A program made the translations under genes and the position numbers. From assembly GCA_932182025.1 (NCBI GenBank), contig CAKNXK010000004.1:18828-82827 (forward strand): a stretch of 64,000 nucleotides of DNA, written 5' to 3'. The stretch is from an uncultured Candidatus Melainabacteria bacterium (GTDB taxonomy: Bacteria > Cyanobacteriota > Vampirovibrionia > Gastranaerophilales > Gastranaerophilaceae). The notes beneath the pieces were generated by a model. The model had not been told where the DNA came from, ran no database searches, and saw only the letters and a list, made by a program, of their open reading frames with translations. This document shows, piece after piece, positions 33,661 to 41,631 of the stretch (the stretch's first letter is position 1; each line of letters starts with the position of its first letter).

Positions 33661-35172
33661 ATGGCAGTAATAAATCCTGATGAAATCAGCTCTATATTAA
33701 AAGAGAATATCAGAAACTATGAAGCTAAAGCAGAGGTGTCAAATGTAGGCAGTGTGCTTGAAGTAGGTGACGGTATTGCTCGTATTTACGGGCTTAGAAA
33801 TGTTATGTCAAACGAGCTTGTTGAGTTTGTTGACGGAAGAGGCACTTTAGGTATTACATTAAACCTTGAAGAAGACAATGTCGGGGTTGTAATCCTTGGT
33901 GAATACACTCATATTAAAGAAGGTATGGCTGTAAAAACAACAGGACGAATTGCTTCTGTTCCTGTTGGAGATGCGCTTATCGGAAGAATTGTAAGCCCTA
34001 CTGGTGCTCCGTTGGATGGTAAAGGTGAGATTATTACTGATAAAACCCGTCCTATTGAAAGAGTTGCTCCCGGTATTGTTGCAAGAAAATCAGTACATGA
34101 ACCGCTTCAAACAGGTTTGACTTCAATTGATGCTTTGACTCCAATCGGACGTGGTCAGCGTGAGTTGATTATTGGCGACAGACAAACAGGTAAAACTGCT
34201 ATTGCGATTGACACAATTTTGAACCAAAAAGGCGGAGATGTAATTTGTATTTATGTTGCTGTTGGTCAAAAAGCTTCTACTGTTGCTCAGTTAGCTAAAA
34301 CTCTTGAAAAACATGGTGCGATGGATTATTCAATTATTGTATCAGCTACAGCTAATGAAGCAGCTCCGTTACAATATATTGCGCCATTTGCCGGTGTTGC
34401 TATTGCAGAAGAGTTTATGGAACAAGGTAAACATGTTCTTATTGTATATGATGATTTGACAAAACACGCTCAGGCTTATCGTGCGATGTCACTTCTTCTT
34501 AAAAGACCACCCGGACGTGAAGCTTATCCTGGAGATGTTTTCTATCTTCACTCAAGATTATTGGAACGTGCTGTTAAATTGTCTGATGAATTGGGCGGCG
34601 GAAGTATTACTGCTCTTCCAATTATTGAAACTCAAGCGGGTGACGTTTCAGCATATATTCCTACAAACGTAATTTCTATTACAGATGGACAGATTTTCTT
34701 GGAAACATCTTTGTTCAATTCAGGTGTGAGACCTGCTATTAACGCCGGTATTTCTGTATCGCGTGTTGGTGGTGCAGCTCAAACCAAAGGGATTAAACAG
34801 GTTGCAGGGAAACTTCGTCTTGACTTGGCTCAATTCAGAGAATTAGAAGCATTTGCTCAGTTCGCGTCTGACTTGGACGCAGCAACTAAGAAGCAGCTTC
34901 TTAGAGGTCAAAAGTTGACAGAAGTTCTTAAACAGCCTCAGTATAAACCATTATCAGTTGCACAGCAAGTAACAATCTTATTTGCAGCAAATGAAGGCTA
35001 TTTGGATGAAGTTGATAACAAAAAAATCAATGATTTCAAAACAGGTTGGTTTGAACACTTTGAAGCAGCTATGCCTGAATTAAATACAAGATTAAATGAA
35101 GGTGACAAGTTGTCTGATGAAGACAAAGAAGCTTTGAAAGCTGAACTTGAAGCGTATGTGAAAACATTATAG
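33661..35172 (+). CDS. atpA: ATP synthase subunit alpha
   Basis: A 503-residue F1 alpha subunit. P-loop GDRQTGKTAIAID, then VGQKASTVAQL, the RPPGREAYPGDVFYLHSRLLER block and the catalytic-site arginine region SVSRVGGAAQ are all intact. It is the nucleotide-binding, non-catalytic partner of beta; the beta and epsilon genes are not in this operon. Confidence 0.98.
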   Translation: MAVINPDEISSILKENIRNYEAKAEVSNVGSVLEVGDGIARIYGLRNVMSNELVEFVDGRGTLGITLNLEEDNVGVVILGEYTHIKEGMAVKTTGRIASVPVGDALIGRIVSPTGAPLDGKGEIITDKTRPIERVAPGIVARKSVHEPLQTGLTSIDALTPIGRGQRELIIGDRQTGKTAIAIDTILNQKGGDVICIYVAVGQKASTVAQLAKTLEKHGAMDYSIIVSATANEAAPLQYIAPFAGVAIAEEFMEQGKHVLIVYDDLTKHAQAYRAMSLLLKRPPGREAYPGDVFYLHSRLLERAVKLSDELGGGSITALPIIETQAGDVSAYIPTNVISITDGQIFLETSLFNSGVRPAINAGISVSRVGGAAQTKGIKQVAGKLRLDLAQFRELEAFAQFASDLDAATKKQLLRGQKLTEVLKQPQYKPLSVAQQVTILFAANEGYLDEVDNKKINDFKTGWFEHFEAAMPELNTRLNEGDKLSDEDKEALKAELEAYVKTL

Positions 35173-35182
35173 GAGATAGATT

Positions 35183-35470
35183 ATGAAATGCTATAACCAC
35201 CACGATAGAGATGCATTTGGTGTTTGTCAGATTTGCGGTAAAGGTCTTTGCTTGGAATGCATAGATAAAGATAGCGATATGGTGCTTTGCGCTAATGAGC
35301 ATAAGAAAAGTGCATTATATAATTTTGTTCTAAATTCATTATTTATTATTGTTGCAATTGTTTGTTTTGTAGCAGCATATAATGATAATTTTGATTGGTT
35401 CAAAATTGTATTAGGAATTCTTTCTCTTTCTATTGGTATTGATGGATTTCGTAAGGCTAAAAGAAAATAA
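35183..35470 (+). CDS. B-box-type zinc-ribbon membrane protein inside the atp operon
   Basis: A 95-residue protein. The N-terminus CYNHHDRDAFGVCQICGKGLCLECI is a B-box-like zinc finger (paired Cys and His ligands), with a later CANEH. Two TM helices follow (about 45-65 and 72-88). It lies 10 bp after atpA and 11 bp before atpG, with AGGAGAT before its ATG, so it is translated within the operon. B-box plus TM proteins are widespread but uncharacterised. Its place between alpha and gamma genes is unusual. Confidence 0.7.
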   Translation: MKCYNHHDRDAFGVCQICGKGLCLECIDKDSDMVLCANEHKKSALYNFVLNSLFIIVAIVCFVAAYNDNFDWFKIVLGILSLSIGIDGFRKAKRK

Positions 35471-35481
35471 TAAGGTAAAAT

Positions 35482-36387
35482 ATGCCAAACTTAAAAGATA
35501 TTAAAAGCAGAATATCAAGTGTTCAAAACACTAAAAAAATAACTAAAGCAATGAAGATGGTTGCTGCAGCGAAGGTTAAAAAAGCTGAAAATACTGTTAA
35601 GGCTTCAAGACCGTTTTCTGATGAACTTTTGCATTTATTCAGAAGAATGCTTGCAACTGTTGGCGAGTACTCGACTGTCGGCTTGAAAATAGAACGCGGT
35701 CTGGATAATTATCCTGTGCTTCTTGAAAGACGTGAAGTTAAAACAGAGGGCTTACTTGTAATTACTTCTAATAAGGGGCTAGCAGGTGCTTATAATGCTA
35801 ATATAATTAAGACTACTTTGAAACGTATTAAAGAAAATACTGAAAAAGGGATTAAGACTGTTATTTATCCCGTTGGTCAAAAAGCTGTTTCAGGGTTTAA
35901 GCATAAGCCCGGTAACTACGAGTTAAGAGAAGGCTATATTAGCGTTGCAAATGACCCGACTGCTACAGGTGCGAATATTATTGCAGAGGATATTGCAGAA
36001 GATTTTGTAAACGGTAATATTGATAAAATTGATATTATTACAACACATTTTAATAATATGATGTCTTATAATATTGTTAATTGGGAAGTTTTGCCAGTTG
36101 AGGTTGAAAAGGCAGAGGTTCACGAGTTAGACCCGGTAATGGAGTTTGAACCGAATGCTCATGCTGTTTTGCAACAGTTAGTTCCTATGTTCATTACTAA
36201 TTCGATTTTCCAAGCTCTGTTAGAAGCTAATGCCAGTGAACTTGCATCCCGTATGACAGCAATGTCAGCAGCTTCTAATAACGCCGAAGAAATGATTTCT
36301 ACCTTAACGGTTGATTATAACAAGGCTCGACAAGCAGCTATTACACAAGAGCTTGTTGAGATTGTTTCAGGAGCTTCAGCTATTTAA
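35482..36387 (+). CDS. atpG: ATP synthase subunit gamma
   Basis: A 301-residue rotor subunit. The N-terminal RISSVQNTKKITKAMKMVAAAKVKKAE and the C-terminal ASRMTAMSAASNNAEEMISTLTVDYNKARQAAITQELVEIVSGA helices that form the shaft are clear. Last gene of the operon, followed by a strong terminator. In cyanobacterial naming this is atpC. Confidence 0.96.
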   Translation: MPNLKDIKSRISSVQNTKKITKAMKMVAAAKVKKAENTVKASRPFSDELLHLFRRMLATVGEYSTVGLKIERGLDNYPVLLERREVKTEGLLVITSNKGLAGAYNANIIKTTLKRIKENTEKGIKTVIYPVGQKAVSGFKHKPGNYELREGYISVANDPTATGANIIAEDIAEDFVNGNIDKIDIITTHFNNMMSYNIVNWEVLPVEVEKAEVHELDPVMEFEPNAHAVLQQLVPMFITNSIFQALLEANASELASRMTAMSAASNNAEEMISTLTVDYNKARQAAITQELVEIVSGASAI

Positions 36388-36395
36388 GAAAAAGA

Positions 36396-36424
36396 AAAAG
36401 CGGGAATTTTTCCCGCTTTTAAAT
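36396..36424 (+). terminator. Intrinsic terminator of the atp operon
   Basis: AAAAGCGGGAA / TTCCCGCTTTT stem (36396-36420) with a 3-nt loop, 9 bp after atpG. It probably also serves the convergent gene. Confidence 0.9.
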
Positions 36425-36427
36425 TCA

Positions 36428-36751
36428 CTACCTTACGTCTTTAAGTGATTCTGAAAGTTTTGTTATTTTTTCTTCAAGTTTTGAGTTCAACTCAGGATTT
36501 TGAAGATATTTTAAAATTGTTTCTCTATCGCCATTCATTAAATATGTTGCCGCGTCAACTTTTAGCTGTGGATGTAAAACAGAAATTCCTAAAAATGCAC
36601 GTCCTTCGCGTTCTTCATCGCGTTCAATAAATAAGGCAACATTATCAAAATTTTCTGAAAAGTTTCTGAAATATCCTTTATCGGGAATTTCACGTTCCAC
36701 TCTGGCTTTAATTGTTTCAACAATTTTTCCCAATTCTTTTGATAAATCCAT
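36428..36751 (-). CDS. Conserved small protein, function unknown
   Basis: A 107-residue acidic protein (MDLSKELGKIVETIKARVEREI ... ALFIERDEEREGRAFLGISVLHPQL ... KLEEKITKLSESLKDVR), mostly helical at both ends with a short beta hairpin in the middle. I set the start at 36751 because GGAG lies 7 nt before it; the frame could extend 63 bp further without start signals. No family recognised. It follows the RelA/SpoT-like gene on the same strand after 71 bp. Confidence 0.58.
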   Translation of the reverse strand: MDLSKELGKIVETIKARVEREIPDKGYFRNFSENFDNVALFIERDEEREGRAFLGISVLHPQLKVDAATYLMNGDRETILKYLQNPELNSKLEEKITKLSESLKDVR

Positions 36752-36822
36752 TTTAGCTCCGCCTTTTGTCCAAGGTTGTATTCTTATATTAATATTATTA
36801 TCATATTTTATCATAATTTTAC

Positions 36823-38130
36823 CTATGCTGCTTCAAAATATCTTACAAAATCTTTTTCCAGTTCTTTTTGTAGTATGTGGTTTTTATCGTGCAATGCTTT
36901 CATACTTTCTTCTGAAAGAACTTTTGGGAATTGCTGCGGTAGTTTTGGTTTAATTGCAGGAAGTCCGAGTTCTATTCTATTATAGTAATTATAGCAGCTT
37001 TCAAGATATTGATTGTAAATTGCGTATTCTTCATCTTTAAGATTTTTTACTGCATTTGAGAATGGTTCAAACATTTCACCCAGAGTATTTTTACCCTGTC
37101 TTAAATCATACGCGATGTGTTCATATTCTCCAATCATATTAGTCATTTCACCTCTGAATTGGATTTCTCCAAGAGCGCCGTTTTGATGAACTACATTCAT
37201 TTGAGCAGTTCTGTAGCCGGAGTTTTTGATAGATTTAGAAGAAAGTTTTTCTAATTGCTCGGCAGACCATCTTCCGCTTAATCCTCTGGCATCAGATATA
37301 ATAACAACGCCGGAATCTTCTCCTAGTGCCATAGCAAGCTGACGAATTTGATTATTACTAAACTCAGCAAGTCCGTGCGGTCCACGGTAGTTGTTTATTT
37401 CTGTAATGTTAATAGGAAGAATTTCTTCTGACTTTAATCGTCTTAGAATATCATCTTTAAATAACCCGCTTGTTTGCAGTTCTTCAATTGTAGTTTCACC
37501 TTTAATAATTCTGTTTTTTAGAATGCCTAATGTAAGTTGGTCAACAACTTCTCTTGAGCGGGCTTCGACGAGGGGACGCGCAAATTCTTCGAATAACCTA
37601 AATCCTTTATCAACTTGGGTAGGATCAATAGGTTCTTGATAAATGTATTTGCGAAGTAAAACAGCATCTTCTTTGCTTAAATTTTGTGCTGCAATCATTT
37701 TATCAATTTGAGACTTGTTCAATTTATCCAAAGATTGTGTTATAACTCTTGAGCCAATGCCATCTTCAATACATGCAACAGCATCATTCATTGATGTAAA
37801 GGTTTGGTTTTCGGCTTTTTTGAGCCCGCGCTGGAGTTTAGTTTCAATACTCAAAGCTCCTTTGGCACGGTTTTGAACTTGTTTTACACTTCCTAAGTGG
37901 TCAAAGATAGTTATTATTTCTTTTTGTGCTGCCGGTTGTTGTGACTTTAACAAATTTTCAACAAACAACGATGCATCGCCTAATGAAGCTTGGGCTTCGC
38001 GTGTAAGCGCGCCGTCTTTCATTGCACAGGTGAAAAATTCTGCTGATTTTGGATTCGTATGAGCTAAGATACTTTTGCCGGGTTTGACAAAATACTTTGC
38101 TATTTTTCCTAATAGTTGTACTGTTCCCAT
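36823..38130 (-). CDS. Divergent RelA/SpoT-like nucleotidyltransferase-domain protein with large insertion
   Basis: A 435-residue protein. Residues 85-130 read QVQNRAKGALSIETKL ... IEDGIGSRVI, matching the R-x-K-x-x-x-S-I-x-x-K and D-x-x-G-x-R segments of (p)ppGpp synthetase domains (R88, K90, S94, K98, D123). Residues 305-343 read GYRTAQMNVV ... GALGEIQFRGEM ... EYEHIAYDLR, matching GYRS(L/I)H, V-E-I-Q-I-R and the A-E-H-x-x-Y end (Y306, E322, Q324, R326, H338). The metal Asp and Glu and the stacking Tyr are thus kept. About 180 residues separate D123 from Y306, against about 45 in known enzymes, so a domain is inserted. No HD hydrolase, TGS or ACT. Promoter shared with the hydrolase genes. 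Toxin or alarmone enzyme is inference. Confidence 0.6.
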   Translation of the reverse strand: MGTVQLLGKIAKYFVKPGKSILAHTNPKSAEFFTCAMKDGALTREAQASLGDASLFVENLLKSQQPAAQKEIITIFDHLGSVKQVQNRAKGALSIETKLQRGLKKAENQTFTSMNDAVACIEDGIGSRVITQSLDKLNKSQIDKMIAAQNLSKEDAVLLRKYIYQEPIDPTQVDKGFRLFEEFARPLVEARSREVVDQLTLGILKNRIIKGETTIEELQTSGLFKDDILRRLKSEEILPINITEINNYRGPHGLAEFSNNQIRQLAMALGEDSGVVIISDARGLSGRWSAEQLEKLSSKSIKNSGYRTAQMNVVHQNGALGEIQFRGEMTNMIGEYEHIAYDLRQGKNTLGEMFEPFSNAVKNLKDEEYAIYNQYLESCYNYYNRIELGLPAIKPKLPQQFPKVLSEESMKALHDKNHILQKELEKDFVRYFEAA

Positions 38131-38143
38131 AATTTCCCTATCT

Positions 38144-38174
38144 TTATAAAGTATTTTTGTTAAAGAAAGTTGCC
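38144..38174 (-). promoter_or_regulatory. Candidate alternative-sigma promoter (GGCAA-N16-TACTTTATAA)
   Basis: Coding strand: GGCAA at 38170-38174, 16 nt, TACTTTATAA at 38144-38153, then the ATG 13 nt later. Same spacing as the copies at 9.4-10.8 kb. Confidence 0.6.
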
Positions 38175-38215
38175 TCGGATGTAAAAAAATGTTACAATTA
38201 CAAAAAAGGTTGTAT

Positions 38216-38854
38216 ATGAATAAAGAAGAGTTAAAGCAGAAGATTTTTGATTTAGAGAATAAATTTTGGGAAACAAAAAAAGCAGAAATTTACAAATTAG
38301 CAGAAGGAGATCCTACTGCAACAATTATTCCTATTGAACAAATTAATAGAGAATTAGATTCAATTTTAGCTTGTGATACAGAAAATCCGGATGCTCTTAA
38401 ATTAAAAATAGAAATATTATTACATTGTAAGAAAAAAGCTGATGCTGATTTTTATGCCAAGAAATTTTTTGAAATTTGCGACAAAAAGCTGGAGTTATCT
38501 CCAGGAGACTTCAATTTATTAATGTATAAGCTTGTTGTCCTTAAAGCTTTAGACAGAAAATCGGAATTTAAAACTCTGGGTAAAAATATATTGAATTCGT
38601 TTGATATTAAACTGTCAACAGATCCTGATAATACAGATATTTTATCCCAGAAAGCTACTGTTTATTCTCTTTTGGGAGATAATAAAAATTCGATTAAGCT
38701 TTATAAAAGAATTCTTGAATTAGATCCTGCTAATGAAGAAGCTAGGATTATGATAAGATGTGAATCAAATCCATATACTCTAAAAGATATTTTTTCTACA
38801 ATAATCAGTATTTTAATTTTGATTGCATCTATAGCAGTATATATTTTCATGTAA
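38216..38854 (+). CDS. TPR-like protein with C-terminal membrane anchor
   Basis: From the ATG at 38216 (AAAAGG 8 nt upstream) the protein has 212 residues. The body is helical with at least two TPR-like units (ALKLKIEILLHCKKKADADFYAKKF; ILSQKATVYSLLGDNKNSIKLYKRILELDPANEEA). A single TM (about 192-211, TIISILILIASIAVYIFM) ends the chain, making it tail-anchored with the repeats in the cytoplasm. It is an adaptor by type; partner unknown. Confidence 0.68.
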   Translation: MNKEELKQKIFDLENKFWETKKAEIYKLAEGDPTATIIPIEQINRELDSILACDTENPDALKLKIEILLHCKKKADADFYAKKFFEICDKKLELSPGDFNLLMYKLVVLKALDRKSEFKTLGKNILNSFDIKLSTDPDNTDILSQKATVYSLLGDNKNSIKLYKRILELDPANEEARIMIRCESNPYTLKDIFSTIISILILIASIAVYIFM

Positions 38855-38874
38855 ATTTCCTTTTTCTTTGTTTT

Positions 38875-38883
38875 TGGTATAAT
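38875..38883 (+). promoter_or_regulatory. Extended -10 promoter of gatA (TGGTATAAT)
   Basis: TG-G-TATAAT with the hexamer at 38878-38883, 27 nt before the gatA ATG; AAAGGAGA is the ribosome-binding site. Confidence 0.6.
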
Positions 38884-38910
38884 AAAATCAAATAAATAAA
38901 AGGAGAAATC

Positions 38911-40374
38911 ATGCTAGAACTATTGAAAAAGAGTGCGATGGAACAATCCAGAGCTATTCAAAATAAAGAAGTTTCTGCTGTTGAGCTTACTAAAGCATCT
39001 TTAGAAAGAATTAAATCTCTTGATGAAAAATTAGGTGCATTTAATTCAACTACTGAAGAAATTGCTCTTGAAACAGCAAAAAAAGTTGATGAGAAAATTG
39101 CTAAAGGCGAAGAACTACCTTTGTTAGCAGGTGTTCCTCTTGCTTTAAAAGATAATATGAATCTTATCGGTTCTCGTACAACTGCTTCAAGTAAAATTCT
39201 TGAAAATTTTGTTTCACCATATAACGCAACAGTAACTCAAAAATTGTTGGATAACTTAGTTCCAATTGTTGGTAAAGCTAACTTAGACGAGTTTGCAATG
39301 GGTTCTTCTAATGAAAACTCTGCTTTTAAAAAAGTTCATAACCCTTGGAATTTAAACAAAGTTCCTGGCGGTTCGTCAGGTGGTTCTGCTGCTTCTGTTG
39401 CGGCTTGTGAAGCAACTCTTGCTTTAGGTTCAGATACCGGAGGAAGTATCAGACTTCCAGCAAGTTTCTGTGGTATTGTAGGTATGAAACCTACCTACGG
39501 TAAAGTTTCAAGATATGGTTTGATTGCTTTTGCGTCATCTCTTGACCAAATCGGGCCTTTCTCAAGAACAGTTGAAGATTCTGCTGCTTTATTGGAAGTT
39601 ATTTCAGGCTATGATAAACATGATTCTACTTCTTTAAAATTGCCTGTTGAAAACTACAGAAATTCTTTGAATAACGATATCAAAGGTATGAAAATAGGTG
39701 TTGTTAAAGAGCTTGTTTCAGAAGGTCTTTCACCTGATGTAGAAAAAGCGATGAAAGCAGCTATTGATACTTATAAATCTTTAGGTGCAGAAATTGTTGA
39801 GATTTCGTTACCTAATCTAAAACATTCAATCGGTATTTACTATATCTTAGCTACAGCTGAATGTTCTTCAAACTTAGCAAGATTTGATGGTGTAAGATAT
39901 GGTCATAGAACCGAAGATGCTTCTAACTTGCTTGAAATGTATTGTAAGTCACGTGCAGAAGGTTTTGGGCCTGAAGTTAAACGTAGAATAATGCTTGGTA
40001 CTTATGCGTTGTCATCAGGTTACTATGATGCGTATTACAAAAAAGCTCAACAGATGAGAAGAGTTGTGACAGAAGATTTTGTTAAAGCATTCTCTCAAGT
40101 TGATGCGTTAATCTCACCAACTTGTCCTAATACAGCGTTTGATTTGGGTTCAAGAACAGAAGATCCGCTAGCAATGTATTTGACTGATATTGCAACTATT
40201 TCGGCAAACTTGGCAGGTATTCCTGCAATGTCAATTCCTGCAGGTTTTGACAGCGAAGGTATGCCAATCGGATTGCAGATTATGTCTCCGCAGTTGACAG
40301 AAGCAAAATTGTTTAATATTGCTTACAAGTTTGAACAAGAACACGATTATTACAAGCAATTAGCAAATATTTAA
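38911..40374 (+). CDS. gatA: Aspartyl/glutamyl-tRNA(Asn/Gln) amidotransferase subunit A
   Basis: A 487-residue amidase that releases ammonia from glutamine for the GatB transamidation site. The Ser-cisSer-Lys triad is visible: K80 (PLALKDNMNL), S155 (GGSSGGSAAS) and S179 (DTGGSIRLPASFCG). Presence implies indirect Gln-tRNA and/or Asn-tRNA synthesis. gatB and gatC are not adjacent. Own promoter and terminator. Confidence 0.96.
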   Translation: MLELLKKSAMEQSRAIQNKEVSAVELTKASLERIKSLDEKLGAFNSTTEEIALETAKKVDEKIAKGEELPLLAGVPLALKDNMNLIGSRTTASSKILENFVSPYNATVTQKLLDNLVPIVGKANLDEFAMGSSNENSAFKKVHNPWNLNKVPGGSSGGSAASVAACEATLALGSDTGGSIRLPASFCGIVGMKPTYGKVSRYGLIAFASSLDQIGPFSRTVEDSAALLEVISGYDKHDSTSLKLPVENYRNSLNNDIKGMKIGVVKELVSEGLSPDVEKAMKAAIDTYKSLGAEIVEISLPNLKHSIGIYYILATAECSSNLARFDGVRYGHRTEDASNLLEMYCKSRAEGFGPEVKRRIMLGTYALSSGYYDAYYKKAQQMRRVVTEDFVKAFSQVDALISPTCPNTAFDLGSRTEDPLAMYLTDIATISANLAGIPAMSIPAGFDSEGMPIGLQIMSPQLTEAKLFNIAYKFEQEHDYYKQLANI

Positions 40375-40400
40375 AAAAAGAGGCGAAAGCCTCTTTTTTT
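40373..40400. terminator. Intrinsic terminator of gatA
   Basis: GAGGC / GCCTC stem closed by a GAAA tetraloop, flanked by A7 and T7 (40373-40400). Confidence 0.9.
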
Positions 40401-40434
40401 ATGCAAAAAATTTTTTTATGGGGTTTAAGTTAGT

Positions 40435-40926
40435 ATGATTTATTCAAAGAAATTACAAACATATATTCCTGTTACAGTTCAAAAACTTAGTCAGACTCCT
40501 GTTCCATACTTTGGAACTTTTACAAAATATCTGGTTAAAGATGGAAAAATTCCTGTTGGAAAAGTTGACTTAAAAGATACTTTTGACGGTGTACATGTTG
40601 AATATATTGAAAATATGAATCCTCAATTATATTCGGGTTTCGGTACAATTGCAGATCAAATTGAAGTAGAGCATTGTTTAAATCGCAATTTGAATTATTT
40701 TGAGATTAAATCAGAGGCAGCTTTGAATTCTCATGCGCTTCATTATTTAAGAGGAAAAAGATTTGACTCGGAATCTGATAATGAAGCAGTGAGAAAAATT
40801 ATTGCAACAACTCCTGCCGGACAAAAATTTGATACTCAGGCATTGGGAAGAATTCGTATGTATATGCCTTGGGAATTAATAGAAAAGTATATTGATATTA
40901 TTAAAAAATGTCCGCTTTTAAAGTAA
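40435..40926 (+). CDS. Putative GNAT-fold protein
   Basis: A 163-residue protein. The central VEYIENMNPQLYSGFGTIADQIEVEHCLNRNLNYFEIKSEAALNSHALHYLRGKRF resembles the GNAT core: a beta strand, a degenerate acetyl-CoA loop (YSGFGTIAD), a helix, a strand, then a helix with A-x-x-x-Y-x-x-x-x-F. The N-terminus reads YSKKLQTYIPVTVQKLSQTPVPYFG. The P-loop is poor, so activity is uncertain. No ribosome-binding site is clear. It converges with the next gene, ending 1 bp apart. Confidence 0.45.
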   Translation: MIYSKKLQTYIPVTVQKLSQTPVPYFGTFTKYLVKDGKIPVGKVDLKDTFDGVHVEYIENMNPQLYSGFGTIADQIEVEHCLNRNLNYFEIKSEAALNSHALHYLRGKRFDSESDNEAVRKIIATTPAGQKFDTQALGRIRMYMPWELIEKYIDIIKKCPLLK

Positions 40927-41550
40927 TTAATTGCTTTTTCCTGCTCTATATCCGCAATAAGAGTAAATGAAAGGAAGTGCTTTCTCTAAATGAAGTTTAT
41001 CAGCCATTGGGAATTTAGCTAGAACAAGGACACCCAGCATGTCATCAAGGTTAGCCAGTGAGTCTTTTAAATTAAGTTTTCTGTCCGGATTCTTATCTTT
41101 TGGGTCGCATATTAAATTTGAAACCGATGCTGCTCCATGCATCCCGATTAGAAGGCTGCTTGCAATAGATGCGATTTTAGCAGGAATATTATTTATTTTA
41201 GGTGTTGTTTCACATAAACGGATTGCGGCTCCTGTAAGCCAAGTGGGTATTGCAGCATTTAGAAATTGGAAAACACCTTCTTTTGCTTTTGCACTATTTG
41301 CTTCTTTATCATTACCAATCATGCCTGCCGTAACTCCGCCAAGTATTGGTGTTCCTGATAAAATTAGCATATCTCCTAAATTATATTTGAGTTTGTGCGG
41401 GTTTTTTATACCTTGTTTTTTCATCATTATTGCCATAGGAATTACAACACCCGCAAAAGAACCAACAGCTGCTTTAAGTTTATCTTGTGATGTTGATTTT
41501 CTGGTTTGACGATTTCTTCTAAGAATTTGTGTGGTTGATATGTCGTTCAT
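40927..41550 (-). CDS. Membrane protein, function unknown
   Basis: A 207-residue protein with a basic N-terminus (LRRNRQTRKSTSQDK), then about four hydrophobic segments (AAVGSFAGVVIPMAIMM, GDMLILSGTPILGGVTAGMIG, FLNAAIPTWLTGAAI, IASIASSLLIGMHGAASVSNLI) and an acidic loop DPKDKNPDRKLNLKDSLANLDDMLG. No family recognised. A TATAAT-like box lies about 12 nt before its ATG. Confidence 0.6.
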   Translation of the reverse strand: MNDISTTQILRRNRQTRKSTSQDKLKAAVGSFAGVVIPMAIMMKKQGIKNPHKLKYNLGDMLILSGTPILGGVTAGMIGNDKEANSAKAKEGVFQFLNAAIPTWLTGAAIRLCETTPKINNIPAKIASIASSLLIGMHGAASVSNLICDPKDKNPDRKLNLKDSLANLDDMLGVLVLAKFPMADKLHLEKALPFIYSYCGYRAGKSN

Positions 41551-41631
41551 TGCGTTTTTATTATAAAATAAAAATTTACTTTACACAAGTGGTTATAAAT
41601 TTTATAATATTGTCTAAGAGGAGGTAGTATT

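Noticed and set aside
40402..40434. TGCAA plus TTTAAG before the GNAT-like gene as another copy
   Set aside because: The -10-like part does not match TACTTTATA and the sequence overlaps the gatA terminator tail.
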